From assembly GCA_021741465.1 (NCBI GenBank), contig JAIOXV010000004.1:1-53998 (forward strand): DNA of 53,998 nucleotides, read 5' to 3'. The notes beneath the pieces are model-generated. The model ran no database searches. It was not told the origin of the DNA and saw only the letters and a list, made by a program, of their open reading frames with translations. The DNA is from Paracoccaceae bacterium (GTDB taxonomy: Bacteria; Pseudomonadota; Alphaproteobacteria; Rhodobacterales; Rhodobacteraceae). Each line of letters starts with the position of its first letter. Position 1 is the stretch's first letter. Shown here piece by piece: positions 45,177-53,998 of the stretch. The translations under genes were made by a program, and so were the position numbers.

Positions 45177-46100
45177 TCAGACCCGGCCAAGCCAAGCGCC
45201 TGATTCCAAAAGTCTTTCGATATGATCGCGGATCAATTGCACCACCGCCCGCGTTGCCGGAGCATTGGCGCGCTGTGGCGCATGAACCAAGATCAGTTCA
45301 CGGCTGATCACCGGTTCAACAATCTTTTGCGCGGTCAATTCGCCTGTCTGCAATTCGGCTTGAACGGCGGTGACGGGCAAAATGGTGCGGACAGTGCCCG
45401 CGCTGACAAGGCCCCGGATGGTGGGCAGGGTCTCCAGCTCCATCGCGACAGACAGGCTTACTTGTGCCCGCGAACAGGCTTCGTCCACCAAGATCCTCAG
45501 GCCATGGGGCGCACCGGGAAGGGCCATGTCTTCGCCTTGCAATTGGCGCAGCGTCACGGTTGAACCCTGCCCCAACGATTGCGCTTCGCGCCCAGAGATC
45601 AAGTGCATATCTTCGAAAAGCAGGTGTTCTGCATCGGGAAATGTCCCTGCGCGCACCTTGTAAAGCACCGCAAGATCGACACGGCCACTGGCCAGCCATT
45701 CGGCCACATAGCCGCTGAAACCCTCTAACACGCGCATCTGAATTCCGGGATAGTCAGAGCGGATTTGCGACAGCAAAGGGGCCAACAGCACCAGCCCAAC
45801 CGATGGCGGAACGCCCAATGTCACCACACCTTGCAATGTGGTCTGCGTGGCATTCAGATCTTGGCGAATTTGCGCGACATCGGACAGAATACTGCGCGCG
45901 CGCGCCAAAAACGTCTCGCCCGCTTCTGTTACAACAACCCCACGCCCGTTGCGGTAAAACAGCGCCACGCCAAGGTCTTGTTCCAGATCACGAATACGCC
46001 GGCTTAGGGCCGACTGGGCAATGGTATGTGCCATGGCCGCCTTGGAAAAGCTGCCAGTCTCTGCGATCGAGATGAAATATTGAAAATCGCGCAGATCCAT
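45177..46100 (-). CDS. LysR family transcriptional regulator
   Basis: 307 residues. N-terminal wHTH (MDLRDFQYFISIAETGSFSKAAMAHTIAQSALSRRIRDLEQDLG) and a LysR substrate-binding domain (about 90-300). Start at 46100 is the usual MDLRxF. It lies 85 bp after hyuB on the same strand, so it is probably the last gene of the catabolic operon and may control it. Effector unknown. Confidence 0.93.
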   Translation of the reverse strand: MDLRDFQYFISIAETGSFSKAAMAHTIAQSALSRRIRDLEQDLGVALFYRNGRGVVVTEAGETFLARARSILSDVAQIRQDLNATQTTLQGVVTLGVPPSVGLVLLAPLLSQIRSDYPGIQMRVLEGFSGYVAEWLASGRVDLAVLYKVRAGTFPDAEHLLFEDMHLISGREAQSLGQGSTVTLRQLQGEDMALPGAPHGLRILVDEACSRAQVSLSVAMELETLPTIRGLVSAGTVRTILPVTAVQAELQTGELTAQKIVEPVISRELILVHAPQRANAPATRAVVQLIRDHIERLLESGAWLGRV

Positions 46101-46185
46101 CGCCCCGGCCCCAATGATTGAGGGCGGGCGGCAGGAAAGACCTGCCGCACCGCCCCCGTTAGAGAGCGGCCTGCGCGCCCGCGTG

Positions 46186-47961
46186 TCAACCCAAAGCCAT
46201 GCTCGCCCGCAGCTTGGCCGTGGCGGGCAGATCAAGACCCCACTGATAGCCATTGGTCACAGGTTTGACGACAACCCCGTAAACGTCACGGGCATGCTCG
46301 GGGGTAATGTAGCCATCCAACAGGTCATCCAGAACCTTGGCAGGATCGCGCTTCAGACTGATCCCATAGCCGCCACCGCCGGGCGACAAATAGGTGATGA
46401 CATCCCCCGCCTCGGCCCGAAGGCCAGAGATCTTTGCCGGCACATCAATCGGCGGTGTGTCCTTGGTATGATTGTGCATACGCACGGCCGCCGTGACACC
46501 CTCTCCACCGCCGAAGATGCCCCATGGAACATCCTCGTTCCGGTCGCTTTCATGGGTCATGAAGCCCGGCACAAGAAAGCGCTGCGATTTTACGACACCC
46601 ATGCCACCACGATATTCACCGGCGCCCGGGAAGACATCATCGCGGATTTCATAGCGGTCGCAGATCACCGGCAGGTGCATGCCCAGATCTTCCAGTGGGT
46701 TGTTGCGGGTGTTGCGCATCAATTCTTCAATGGTGTCGGGACCATCAGACGTCGGTCGCCCACCCATTGAGGCTTCATTCACCTCGATCAAAACCCAATA
46801 ATCACCGCTGTCCCGCACACCCGAATAGCTGGCAAAGGAAAGGCAGGCCGCATTGCCGGCCGTGCATTTGTCAGGCAGCACTGGTGCCAGGGCCTTGATG
46901 ATCAGATCGACAATGCGCTGGATCTGGTTGAACCGCGCTTCGCAGGCCGCCGGGGCAATGGGGTTAAAGATGCAGCCCAAGGGGGCGGTCACCTTGACCG
47001 GGCGGAAAGAGCCTTCGTTTTGCGGGATGTATTCAGTGTTGGTATAGGTGTCCAACAACAGCGCGCGGAACGCAAAATAGCAGGCAACTTTTGTCGAGCC
47101 TTCGAATGGCACGTTATAGGCGGTGGGAACCTGTGGCGAAGATCCTGTCAGATCCACCTCGACATCATCGCCGCGCACCCGGACGGTGACCTTGATCGGA
47201 AGGTGAACCCCCCTCGTGCGGCCATCGTCATCCAGGAAGCCTTCGGCGAAATAATCCCCATCCGGGATTTTGGCGATTTCGCGCCGCAGCATGCTTTCAG
47301 AATAGTCCATCAACTGTTTTGACGCTTGCTCTACCGTGGCGCGGCCATAGGTATCCATCAATTCGCAGAACCGCTTGACCCCAAGTTCTGCCGAAGCAAT
47401 CTGCGCCTCTAGATCGCGCATCACCAAGCCAGGCACACGCGTATTGCCGCTGATATAGCGCCACAAGGTTTCGTTGCGCTTGCCCGCTTCCACAAGTTTC
47501 AAGCCGTTGAGCAACATACCTTCGGCAAAGACGTCAGGCACGTCGATGATAAGGCCAGGTGTCGCCGCGCCAATATCCAGATGGTGCGCGGTATTGGCGG
47601 AAAAGCCGACCAGTTCGCCACAGTAGAAAATTGGCATCACGATGCCGATATCGGGCGAGTGGCTGGCACCAAAGTAGGGGTGGTTATGGATCACCACATC
47701 GCCTTCTTGCCAATCCGTCAGGGGGATGCTTTTTTCGATACCCCGCAGATACCCTGGAATGGACCCAATGTGCATCGGCGTGGAATCGCTTTCGCACAGG
47801 GTGTTGTAGTCCAAATCAAAAAGCCCTGCCCCAAGGTCCTGACTTTCCCGGATGATCGAAGAATAGGACATGCGGTACAACACGTTGCCCATCTGTTCAG
47901 CTATGGCGTGCAGCGCGCCGCCGATAACCTGCAGCGTGATCGGATCAATGGTCTTGCTCAT
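46186..47961 (-). CDS. hyuB: Hydantoinase/oxoprolinase subunit B
   Basis: 591 residues of the hydantoinase B/oxoprolinase family, the partner of HyuA. RMSYSSIIRESQDLGAGLFD at the N-terminus, GDVVIHNHPYFGASHSPDI (metal-binding His region), CTAGNAACLSF and the Gly-rich LSPGGGGYG near the C-terminus. ATP-dependent opening of a lactam/hydantoin-type ring or, in the same superfamily, carboxylation of a ketone; the substrate cannot be told. Follows hyuA with a 3-bp gap. Confidence 0.92.
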   Translation of the reverse strand: MSKTIDPITLQVIGGALHAIAEQMGNVLYRMSYSSIIRESQDLGAGLFDLDYNTLCESDSTPMHIGSIPGYLRGIEKSIPLTDWQEGDVVIHNHPYFGASHSPDIGIVMPIFYCGELVGFSANTAHHLDIGAATPGLIIDVPDVFAEGMLLNGLKLVEAGKRNETLWRYISGNTRVPGLVMRDLEAQIASAELGVKRFCELMDTYGRATVEQASKQLMDYSESMLRREIAKIPDGDYFAEGFLDDDGRTRGVHLPIKVTVRVRGDDVEVDLTGSSPQVPTAYNVPFEGSTKVACYFAFRALLLDTYTNTEYIPQNEGSFRPVKVTAPLGCIFNPIAPAACEARFNQIQRIVDLIIKALAPVLPDKCTAGNAACLSFASYSGVRDSGDYWVLIEVNEASMGGRPTSDGPDTIEELMRNTRNNPLEDLGMHLPVICDRYEIRDDVFPGAGEYRGGMGVVKSQRFLVPGFMTHESDRNEDVPWGIFGGGEGVTAAVRMHNHTKDTPPIDVPAKISGLRAEAGDVITYLSPGGGGYGISLKRDPAKVLDDLLDGYITPEHARDVYGVVVKPVTNGYQWGLDLPATAKLRASMALG

Positions 47962-47964
47962 GGC

Positions 47965-50064
47965 TCAGTTCCCTTTCCCGTTGCGGCTGATGACAATATC
48001 CCCAAGGCGCATCACGGTGGCGGTGTAGCCTTTGGGGATCACGGTGGTTGAGTTCTTTTGTGTAACGATCGCCGGGCCCGTCACCTCATCGGCGGCTTTG
48101 AGCTTGGACCGATCAAAGCGCGGCGTTTCCAAGGTTTGGCCATCGTCAAAGGTGGTCATCCGCGAATAAAGGGCGGCGTCCGACGGGTTTCTGCGCCCGC
48201 CCTTTTCCAAGGCAGGCAGGCGCAACGTATCGGCCGAAGCCGTACCGATCAGCCGCAAGGTGACAACCTCTACCGCCTGATCCTCGAATGCGTGGCCATA
48301 TTCGGTGCGATGGGCGGCGTAGAAGGCCTTGGCGACATCTTCGGCTGTTTTGGCCGTGAAGGCACCCGGCGGTACATCGACCCGCAGTTCAAACCCCTGC
48401 CCCACATAGCGACATTCCGCAATGCGTTCAAAGCGTTGGGCGGCAGCAGGGATGAGATCGCTGTCCAATTGGGCCTTTGCCTCGGACTCAAGCTTGTCAA
48501 AAATGGCACCGATATTGGCAAAGCTGCTGGTATCGCCCGCTTGCAAGATCGACAGTGCAGAGCGGGTGAATTCATAGCGGGGTTCAGTGACCAACAGCCC
48601 CATCGCCGCCGTAATGCCGGGATGCAACGGAGAAATCACGTTCTTGGCCCAGATCGCTTCGCCCAGCGCGACGCCATGCAGCGGGCCCGCGCCGCCAAAG
48701 GCCATAAGGCTGAACCCGCGCGGGTCGATGCCGCGCGCGACCGAGTTGGATTCAATGGCAAGAGCCATATGATTGTTTATGATGCGCAAGACGCCCAAGG
48801 CAGCGTCCTTGACAGACAGACCCAACGGTTCCGCAAGTTTGGAGCGTATTGCAGCCTCTGCCAAAGCCGGGTCAATCTTCAGACCGCCTCCAAGAAACTG
48901 CTCGGGGTCAAGACGGCCCAGCACCACTTGGGCATCGGTCACGGTCGGCTCCACCCCGCCCTTGCCATAGCAAGCAGGCCCCGGCTCAGCACCCGCCGAA
49001 CGCGGCCCCACGCGGAAAGCCCCGCCGCTATCGACATAGGCAATGGAACCGCCGCCCGCGCCGATCGCATCAATGTCGATCATCGGCACCAGAACCGGCA
49101 TTTCCGCGACTTCGGTGTCGCGCGGGTTCTTGATGGTCAGGTTTCCGTCCCGGATCACCGAGATATCGGCAGAGGTACCGCCAATATCGATTGTAATCAC
49201 TTGGTGCTGGTCGCAGGCCTCACCCGTCCAGCGCCCACCGATTACGCCACCAGCAGGGCCAGACAGCAACAGCCCGACAGGGGCTTTTGCGGCCTGTTCG
49301 ACTGTGGAAACACCACCGTTGGACTGCATCATGCGGACATATGCGTTCACACCTGCCTCTCGCAAGCGGCGTTGCAAATTGTCCAGATAGCCCGCCGTGC
49401 GTGGCCCGATATAGGCGTTCATCGCGGCGGTCGAAAAGCGTTCATATTCGCGCATTGTGTTGACCACCTCGCATGAGGCGCAGATGAACGCATCCGGCAT
49501 CACACGCTTGACGATCTCTTTGGCCATCAATTCATGGTCATTGTTAAGGAAAGAAAACAGGAAGCCGATGACGACCGCTTCCAACCCGCGCTCGGCGAAA
49601 AGTTCTGCGGCACGTTCGACCTCGTCAAGGTTCAACGGAACTTCGACATGGCCCGTCGGCGGCATGATCCGTTCGGTCACCGCGATCCGGTTGCGGCGCT
49701 TGACCAGCGGCGCGCTTTGCCACGGAACATCAAATTGCAACGAAAAGTTATGCGGCCGCTTGTGCCGAGCCATGTGCAGAATGTCACGAAAGCCCTTTGT
49801 GGTGATCATCCCCACTTCGGCGCCGTCGCGTTCAATGACGATATTGGTCGCGACGGTGGTGCCGTGAAACAGCGCATCGATTTGTCCCGGCTGAATGCCC
49901 GCAATCGCGCAGAGTTCGACCACACCTTGCACGACGCCGATCGACTGGTCCTGCGGCGTGCTGGACACTTTATGCACAAAAACTTCTTGCCGGCCGTCTG
50001 CCCCCACCGCCTCTAACACGAGGTCGGTAAAGGTTCCGCCGACGTCAACGCCTACTCTGAACAT
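47965..50064 (-). CDS. hyuA: Hydantoinase/oxoprolinase subunit A
   Basis: 699 residues, ATP-binding subunit of the ASKHA fold: N-terminal GVDVGGTFTDLVL phosphate-1 motif, a DIGGTSADI phosphate-2 motif, then MAFGGAGPLHG and a C-terminal domain (ending MRLGDIVISRNGKGN). Works with HyuB. The position after a dehydratase and before HyuB suggests that it acts on a product of the acyl-CoA genes, or on an upstream cyclic amide. Confidence 0.93.
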   Translation of the reverse strand: MFRVGVDVGGTFTDLVLEAVGADGRQEVFVHKVSSTPQDQSIGVVQGVVELCAIAGIQPGQIDALFHGTTVATNIVIERDGAEVGMITTKGFRDILHMARHKRPHNFSLQFDVPWQSAPLVKRRNRIAVTERIMPPTGHVEVPLNLDEVERAAELFAERGLEAVVIGFLFSFLNNDHELMAKEIVKRVMPDAFICASCEVVNTMREYERFSTAAMNAYIGPRTAGYLDNLQRRLREAGVNAYVRMMQSNGGVSTVEQAAKAPVGLLLSGPAGGVIGGRWTGEACDQHQVITIDIGGTSADISVIRDGNLTIKNPRDTEVAEMPVLVPMIDIDAIGAGGGSIAYVDSGGAFRVGPRSAGAEPGPACYGKGGVEPTVTDAQVVLGRLDPEQFLGGGLKIDPALAEAAIRSKLAEPLGLSVKDAALGVLRIINNHMALAIESNSVARGIDPRGFSLMAFGGAGPLHGVALGEAIWAKNVISPLHPGITAAMGLLVTEPRYEFTRSALSILQAGDTSSFANIGAIFDKLESEAKAQLDSDLIPAAAQRFERIAECRYVGQGFELRVDVPPGAFTAKTAEDVAKAFYAAHRTEYGHAFEDQAVEVVTLRLIGTASADTLRLPALEKGGRRNPSDAALYSRMTTFDDGQTLETPRFDRSKLKAADEVTGPAIVTQKNSTTVIPKGYTATVMRLGDIVISRNGKGN

Positions 50065-50123
50065 CTATAATCCCCCTGTGGTTGCGGGCGCGGCATAATG
50101 CCCAACCCCATTTTCAAACAGCA

Positions 50124-50978
50124 TCAGTCCCAATTCGCCTGTGCCTGCATACAAAGCCGGCCATCGGCCGCAGCCGTCCACAGGTCCAGACCGCCGTCGG
50201 TTGCGGTGGCAGCGTTCACCGTGAACGCGGCGCCATCCATCATCGGGCTGACACCGCGAAAGGTGAATGTCTTGGGCGGGTTGCCCCGCAACTGTGCGGC
50301 ATATTCAAGCATCATCGTGGCCTGCAGCGGCCCATGCACAACCAGACCCGTGTAACCTTCGGAAGTGATCGCATGATTGCGGTCGTAATGAATGCGATGG
50401 CCGTTGAAGGTGATGGCCGAATAGCGAAACAACAAAACGGGATCCGCCATGACGGAATAAGACCAGTGCGCCTTGGGCGCGTTCGGCACCGCTGGTGCCG
50501 GCGCATTTGGATCGCGTGGCGCGCGGTACACAATGTCGTGGCGCTCGGTCAGGATCGGCCCCTTTGGGCCAACAAATGCGTGATCGACAGCTACGAAACA
50601 CAGCGTTCCGCTGCGCCCCGTTTTGACGGTGACATCCTGCACCGTTGATGTGCGGGTGATAACATCGCCCACTCTGAAGCGGCCAAAAGAATCAATCCGC
50701 CCGCCCGCCCACATGCGATGGGGCAAAGGTACCGGCGGCAACAACCCGCCACGTTTTGGGTGGCCATCCAGCCCCAATTGCGACATGGGCCGGGTTTCCG
50801 GAGCCAGGCACCAGTGAATGGCAAGCGGGGCAAGGTCACCAAGATCACGTTCGGGGTTTGGATCGTTCAGCACAGCCAGATAGCCGGCAACCAGCCGAGG
50901 CGAAACGGTGTCCTGGGCTGTCGCGGTACGGCCGATCCATTGGCGCAGATGGTCCACATCAAGAGCGGCATCGCTCAT
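50124..50978 (-). CDS. FAS1/MaoC-type acyl dehydratase
   Basis: 284 residues read as a double hotdog of the HTD2/mesaconyl-CoA hydratase kind: an N-terminal FAS1-like half (GDVITRTSTVQDVTVKTGRSG) and a C-terminal MaoC-like half with the hydratase histidine (ITFNGHRIHYDRNHAI, then GLVVHGPLQATMMLEYA). Catalyses hydration or dehydration of an acyl-CoA. Start at 50978 overlaps the CoA-transferase stop (ATGA). Confidence 0.88.
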   Translation of the reverse strand: MSDAALDVDHLRQWIGRTATAQDTVSPRLVAGYLAVLNDPNPERDLGDLAPLAIHWCLAPETRPMSQLGLDGHPKRGGLLPPVPLPHRMWAGGRIDSFGRFRVGDVITRTSTVQDVTVKTGRSGTLCFVAVDHAFVGPKGPILTERHDIVYRAPRDPNAPAPAVPNAPKAHWSYSVMADPVLLFRYSAITFNGHRIHYDRNHAITSEGYTGLVVHGPLQATMMLEYAAQLRGNPPKTFTFRGVSPMMDGAAFTVNAATATDGGLDLWTAAADGRLCMQAQANWD

Positions 50979-52087
50979 TTGGTAAACTCCGCTCGAATAA
51001 GATCGGTGTGCTGACCCAATTCCGGCACCGGACCTGCAACAAGATCGCGCCTTAGTGGAGAAACCGCCCCTCGAAATGCGCCTCCGGCCACGTGACATTC
51101 CATGCGGCGCAAGGCGGGGTGGTTGGACAGATCGGCAACGGTGCTGACGCGCGACCAAGGAAGATCAGCCGCCTCTAGTACTGCGATCATTTCAGCTTGG
51201 GTTTTCCCTGCAAAGATTGGCTGGATAATGGCATCCAGTGCCTGCCGGTTGGCCACCCGGGCCGGATTATCCAAGAAACGCGGATCATTTGTCAGATCCG
51301 GACGCCCCAAGACCGAAGCGCAAAAGCGCACCCATTCTTGCGGCGACTGCACCACGGCCACCACATCGCCATCAGCACAGGCGTAAGACCCGTAGGGAAA
51401 TATAGCCGCATGGCTCAGACCAACCCGCGCCGTGTCGCGCTGCGCGTAATCGTAATGCAACAAGGGAACAGACATCAGATCGGCCATGGTATCGAACATG
51501 GCGATTTCAATCGCCTTGCCTTTTCCAGTCAGCCCCCGTTCCAACAGCGCCTCGAGCACTGCGGCATGTGCCGTCATGCCGGTCGCCACATCGGCCAGAG
51601 AGACGCCCACTTTGACCGGCGTGTCGGCGGTGCCGGTCACAGCACAAAGCCCGCTTTCTGCCTGGATCAGCATGTCATAGGCGCGCATGTCGCGCGATGC
51701 GGTGTCTTGCCCATAGCCCACGATGTCGACGGCAATGATGGTGGGAAACCGCGCCACCAGATCAGCCGCACCAAGGCCCAAACGCGCCGCAGCACCAGGG
51801 GCAAGATTTTGGACAAAGATATCCGCTTGCGCCACCATTGCCTCAACCACGGCGCGGTCAGCGTCGTCCTTTATGTCAAGTTTAGCGCTTTCTTTGCCGC
51901 GGTTCAGCCAGGCAAAATAGGCGCTGGTGCCATGAATAGCGCGGTCATAATGGCGCGCAGTATCGCCGGTTTCGCGTTCAATCTTGACCACGCGCGCACC
52001 CGCATCTGCCAGCCGCACCGTGCACGCGGGGGCTGCCACCGCCTGTTCGATCGAGACCACAAAAAGACCTGACAGCGGCCCGCCCAT
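50975..52087 (-). CDS. CaiB/BaiF family (class III) CoA-transferase
   Basis: 370 residues. GLFVVSIEQAVAAPACTVRLADAGARVVKIER is the family N-terminus and AYDMLIQAESGL, GYGQDTASRDMRAYD carries the catalytic aspartate. Moves CoA to or from a carboxylic acid, so it probably activates the substrate of the operon. The start at 52087 is one base from the acyl-CoA dehydrogenase stop. Confidence 0.93.
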   Translation of the reverse strand: MGGPLSGLFVVSIEQAVAAPACTVRLADAGARVVKIERETGDTARHYDRAIHGTSAYFAWLNRGKESAKLDIKDDADRAVVEAMVAQADIFVQNLAPGAAARLGLGAADLVARFPTIIAVDIVGYGQDTASRDMRAYDMLIQAESGLCAVTGTADTPVKVGVSLADVATGMTAHAAVLEALLERGLTGKGKAIEIAMFDTMADLMSVPLLHYDYAQRDTARVGLSHAAIFPYGSYACADGDVVAVVQSPQEWVRFCASVLGRPDLTNDPRFLDNPARVANRQALDAIIQPIFAGKTQAEMIAVLEAADLPWSRVSTVADLSNHPALRRMECHVAGGAFRGAVSPLRRDLVAGPVPELGQHTDLIRAEFTK

Positions 52088-52088
52088 G

Positions 52089-53264
52089 TCAGTACGACCT
52101 TGGCAGGCCAAGCACATGCTCGGCCAAGTGGGACAGGATAAGATTGGTCGAGACGGGGGCGACCTGATACAATCGTGCCTCGCGGAATTTACGTTCGATG
52201 TCGTATTCCTCGGCAAACCCAAAACCGCCATGGGTTTGCACGCAGGCCTCTGCCGCGGCCCACGAGGCTTCTGCGGCAAGCATTTTTGCCATGTTCGCCT
52301 CAGCACCGCAGTCTTTGCCGGCCTCAAACAAGGCTGCGGCATGTTTAACCATCAGCTCTGCCGCACGCATCTGCGCATAAGCGCGCGCTATCGGGAATTG
52401 GATGCCTTGGTTTTGGCCTATCGCCCGTCCAAAAACCTTGCGTTCATTGGCATAGTCCGTGGCCTTTGAGATGAACCACTTGGCATCGCCGATACATTCG
52501 GACCCGATCAGAATGCGCTCGGCGTTCATCCCTGACAGAATGTAGCGAAACCCCTTGCCCTCTTCGCCAATCAGATTTTCGGCGGGAACGGGAACATTGT
52601 CAAAGAACACCTCGGTGGTCGAATGGTTCATCATGGTGCGGATCGGGCGGATGGTCATGCCATTTTCAAGCGCATGTTTCATGTCAACGATGAAAACCGA
52701 CAATCCGTCCGTGCGCTTGGCGACTTGGTCTTTTGGCGTTGTGCGCGCCAAAAGCAGCATCAAATCGGAATGTTCTGCGCGGCTTGTCCAAATCTTTTGG
52801 CCCGACACCACGTAATGGTCACCCTGCCGTTGGGCAAAGGTCGTGATCGAACTGGTATCCGTGCCACTGCCAGGTTCGGTCACGCCAAAGGCCTGCAGCC
52901 GCAGGGCACCAGAGGCAATCTGCGGCAAGTAGCGGTTCTTTTGCGCCTCTGAGCCATGGCGCAGCAGGCTGCCCATGATGTACATCTGCGCGTGGCAAGC
53001 CGCGCCATTCGCGCCAGCCCGCTGGATTTCTTCAAGGACCGCCGCCGCGGCAGAGAGACCCAAGCCGGCACCGCCGTAAGCTTCGGGGATCAGCGCAGCC
53101 AGATAGCCTGCTTTTGTCAAGGCTTGAACAAAATCAGTTGGATAGGCCGATTCCCGATCCATCTGGCGCCAATAGGCGCCGGGAAATTGCGCGCAAAGCC
53201 GCGCCACCGCATCACGGATATCGGCGTATGGATCAGTGTCTTCCGGCTGAGCATGGCGCATCAT
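52089..53264 (-). CDS. Acyl-CoA dehydrogenase
   Basis: 391 residues, FAD-dependent alpha,beta-dehydrogenation of an acyl-CoA. Family motifs: FGVTEPGSGTD and GQKIWTSRAEH at the flavin, RTMMNHSTTEVFFDNV, and QTHGGFGFAEEYDIER near the C-terminus. The usual GTNEI glutamate is absent (APVSTNL), but Glu249 in GMNAERI is at the isovaleryl-CoA dehydrogenase-type position and may be the base. Start at 53264 has AAGG upstream. First gene of the CoA operon. Confidence 0.92.
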   Translation of the reverse strand: MMRHAQPEDTDPYADIRDAVARLCAQFPGAYWRQMDRESAYPTDFVQALTKAGYLAALIPEAYGGAGLGLSAAAAVLEEIQRAGANGAACHAQMYIMGSLLRHGSEAQKNRYLPQIASGALRLQAFGVTEPGSGTDTSSITTFAQRQGDHYVVSGQKIWTSRAEHSDLMLLLARTTPKDQVAKRTDGLSVFIVDMKHALENGMTIRPIRTMMNHSTTEVFFDNVPVPAENLIGEEGKGFRYILSGMNAERILIGSECIGDAKWFISKATDYANERKVFGRAIGQNQGIQFPIARAYAQMRAAELMVKHAAALFEAGKDCGAEANMAKMLAAEASWAAAEACVQTHGGFGFAEEYDIERKFREARLYQVAPVSTNLILSHLAEHVLGLPRSY

Positions 53265-53651
53265 GGTGGCCTTTCGGGCTTTCCACCTGACCAAAGCCGC
53301 TGCGTGGCGACAACAGAAGTCCCCAACGCGGGATTTCAGTTATGCTTTTCCGGCATATCAGGCACTGCGTGGCCGAAAATATCGTGCAGCACCGCCATCA
53401 GATCGTGCAACCGCGCCGTTCGTGCCCGGCCAGGACCGCGTAGGTGCAAGGTAAATTGGCCGCTTTTTGCTCTGCCTTCGTCTTGGCAAGCGTGGCGAAG
53501 GGCCTGTCAAGGTCAAGAATGTTGCCCGTAGGTCAGGTTTTCGAAGATTTTTTTCGCTGAATGCTGTGGTAGCAGTTTCTCAGAACACAAACTGTCGCTA
53601 TGGAGAAAAGGAACCCCCGATTCAGGGTGGTTGGGGAACCAAGGCGCTGCC
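53265..53651. other. Divergent intergenic region
   Basis: 387 bp between the divergent acyl-CoA dehydrogenase and polysaccharide-export genes. It must hold promoters for both. I see no convincing -35/-10 pairs and no gene; short open frames do not resemble known proteins. A T-run lies at 53549-53555. Confidence 0.5.
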
Positions 53652-53998
53652 ATGCCGATGACCAGATCGAAAATGCTTCCCGGGCTCGGACTGGGGTTGA
53701 TCGTGCTGCTGGCAGCCTGCGCAGGCGCGCCGCGCAGTGCCGGATTGCAATCTGAAGTCTTGGCCACCAGCACCGCTGTCGGGAAATCGGCGGTTGCAGA
53801 TACGCTTCCACAAGAATTCGCGGTTGAACCGATCACCCGAGACAGCCTTGGCCGCTATGCTGGCTGGCCGGCGCAAAGCCAAAGCCGCGGCTATAGCTGG
53901 CCCAAAGGGCGCGGCGGTCAGGCGCGCCAGATCAACCCAGGTGACAAGATAAGCATTTCGGTCTGGGTCAGTGAAGACAACAGCCTGCTGACCGCACC
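53652..53998 (+). CDS. Polysaccharide export outer-membrane lipoprotein (Wza-like), 3' end cut by window edge
   Basis: Open from 53652 to the window end. The signal peptide MPMTRSKMLPGLGLGLIVLL with lipobox LLAAC (Cys23) is followed by a linker and by INPGDKISISVWVSEDNSLL, the start of the polysaccharide-export (PES) domain typical of Wza/KpsD secretins. It would form the outer-membrane channel for capsule or exopolysaccharide. The rest lies outside the window. Confidence 0.85.
   Translation, partial: MPMTRSKMLPGLGLGLIVLLAACAGAPRSAGLQSEVLATSTAVGKSAVADTLPQEFAVEPITRDSLGRYAGWPAQSQSRGYSWPKGRGGQARQINPGDKISISVWVSEDNSLLTA

Noticed and set aside
1-53998. CRISPR arrays, transposons, rRNA
   Set aside because: No regularly spaced repeats, transposase motifs or rRNA sequence were seen anywhere in the window.

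Overview
The window looks like the chromosome of a Rhodobacteraceae-type alphaproteobacterium. The evidence is high GC with strong codon bias, a yggS / porin / DUF3576 / leuS / lptE / holA gene order that I know from that family, a typical Rhodobacter-like porin (MKKVLLATTALAL signal peptide), and many ATGA-overlapped catabolic operons built around ABC importers. No rRNA, CRISPR array or recognisable insertion sequence was seen. There is one tRNA gene (tRNA-Lys, TTT).

Layout. 1-2077: the end of an aldehyde dehydrogenase and yggS. 2280-5486: an unusual porin locus. Two porin genes face each other around a tyrosine recombinase. One porin is intact, while the other is open over its whole length but lacks a start codon, and both begin with the same 28-bp stretch in inverted orientation. 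5801-10428: housekeeping block DUF3576-leuS-lptE-holA. 10549-12945: small genes (hypothetical, HPP/CBS membrane protein, GAF protein, thioesterase).

12985-27222: twelve consecutive minus-strand genes, divergent from an IclR regulator (27418-28215). Reading from the promoter end they are an SCP2-like protein, an alpha/beta hydrolase, a metallo-beta-lactamase-fold lactonase-like enzyme, a ribose-type ABC importer with unusually long subunits, a proteorhodopsin homologue without the retinal lysine, a flotillin, a small membrane protein, a sodium:solute symporter and an iron alcohol dehydrogenase. The opsin-flotillin pair inside this transport/catabolism run is one of the two most interesting features of the window.

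28314-30588: mtaB, dapF and tRNA-Lys. 30925-44905: a minus-strand block with a CobW GTPase, a small Cys protein, a polysaccharide-deacetylase-fold enzyme, an Old Yellow Enzyme, an amidase and a spermidine/putrescine-type ABC importer (two ATPases, two permeases, one Tat-exported binding protein, two SDRs). Next to it lie a GntR regulator with two winged helices and an overlapping binding-protein homologue that has no signal peptide. 45177-53264: a second catabolic operon (acyl-CoA dehydrogenase, CoA-transferase, FAS1/MaoC-type dehydratase, HyuA, HyuB, LysR). 53652-end: start of a polysaccharide-export lipoprotein.

The two strongest candidates for something new are the porin pair plus recombinase, which has the geometry of an expression-switching inversion (2280-5475), and the lysine-less opsin next to flotillin within a sugar-type ABC operon (16589-23641). 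All functional calls rest on reading motifs by eye; no database search was possible.
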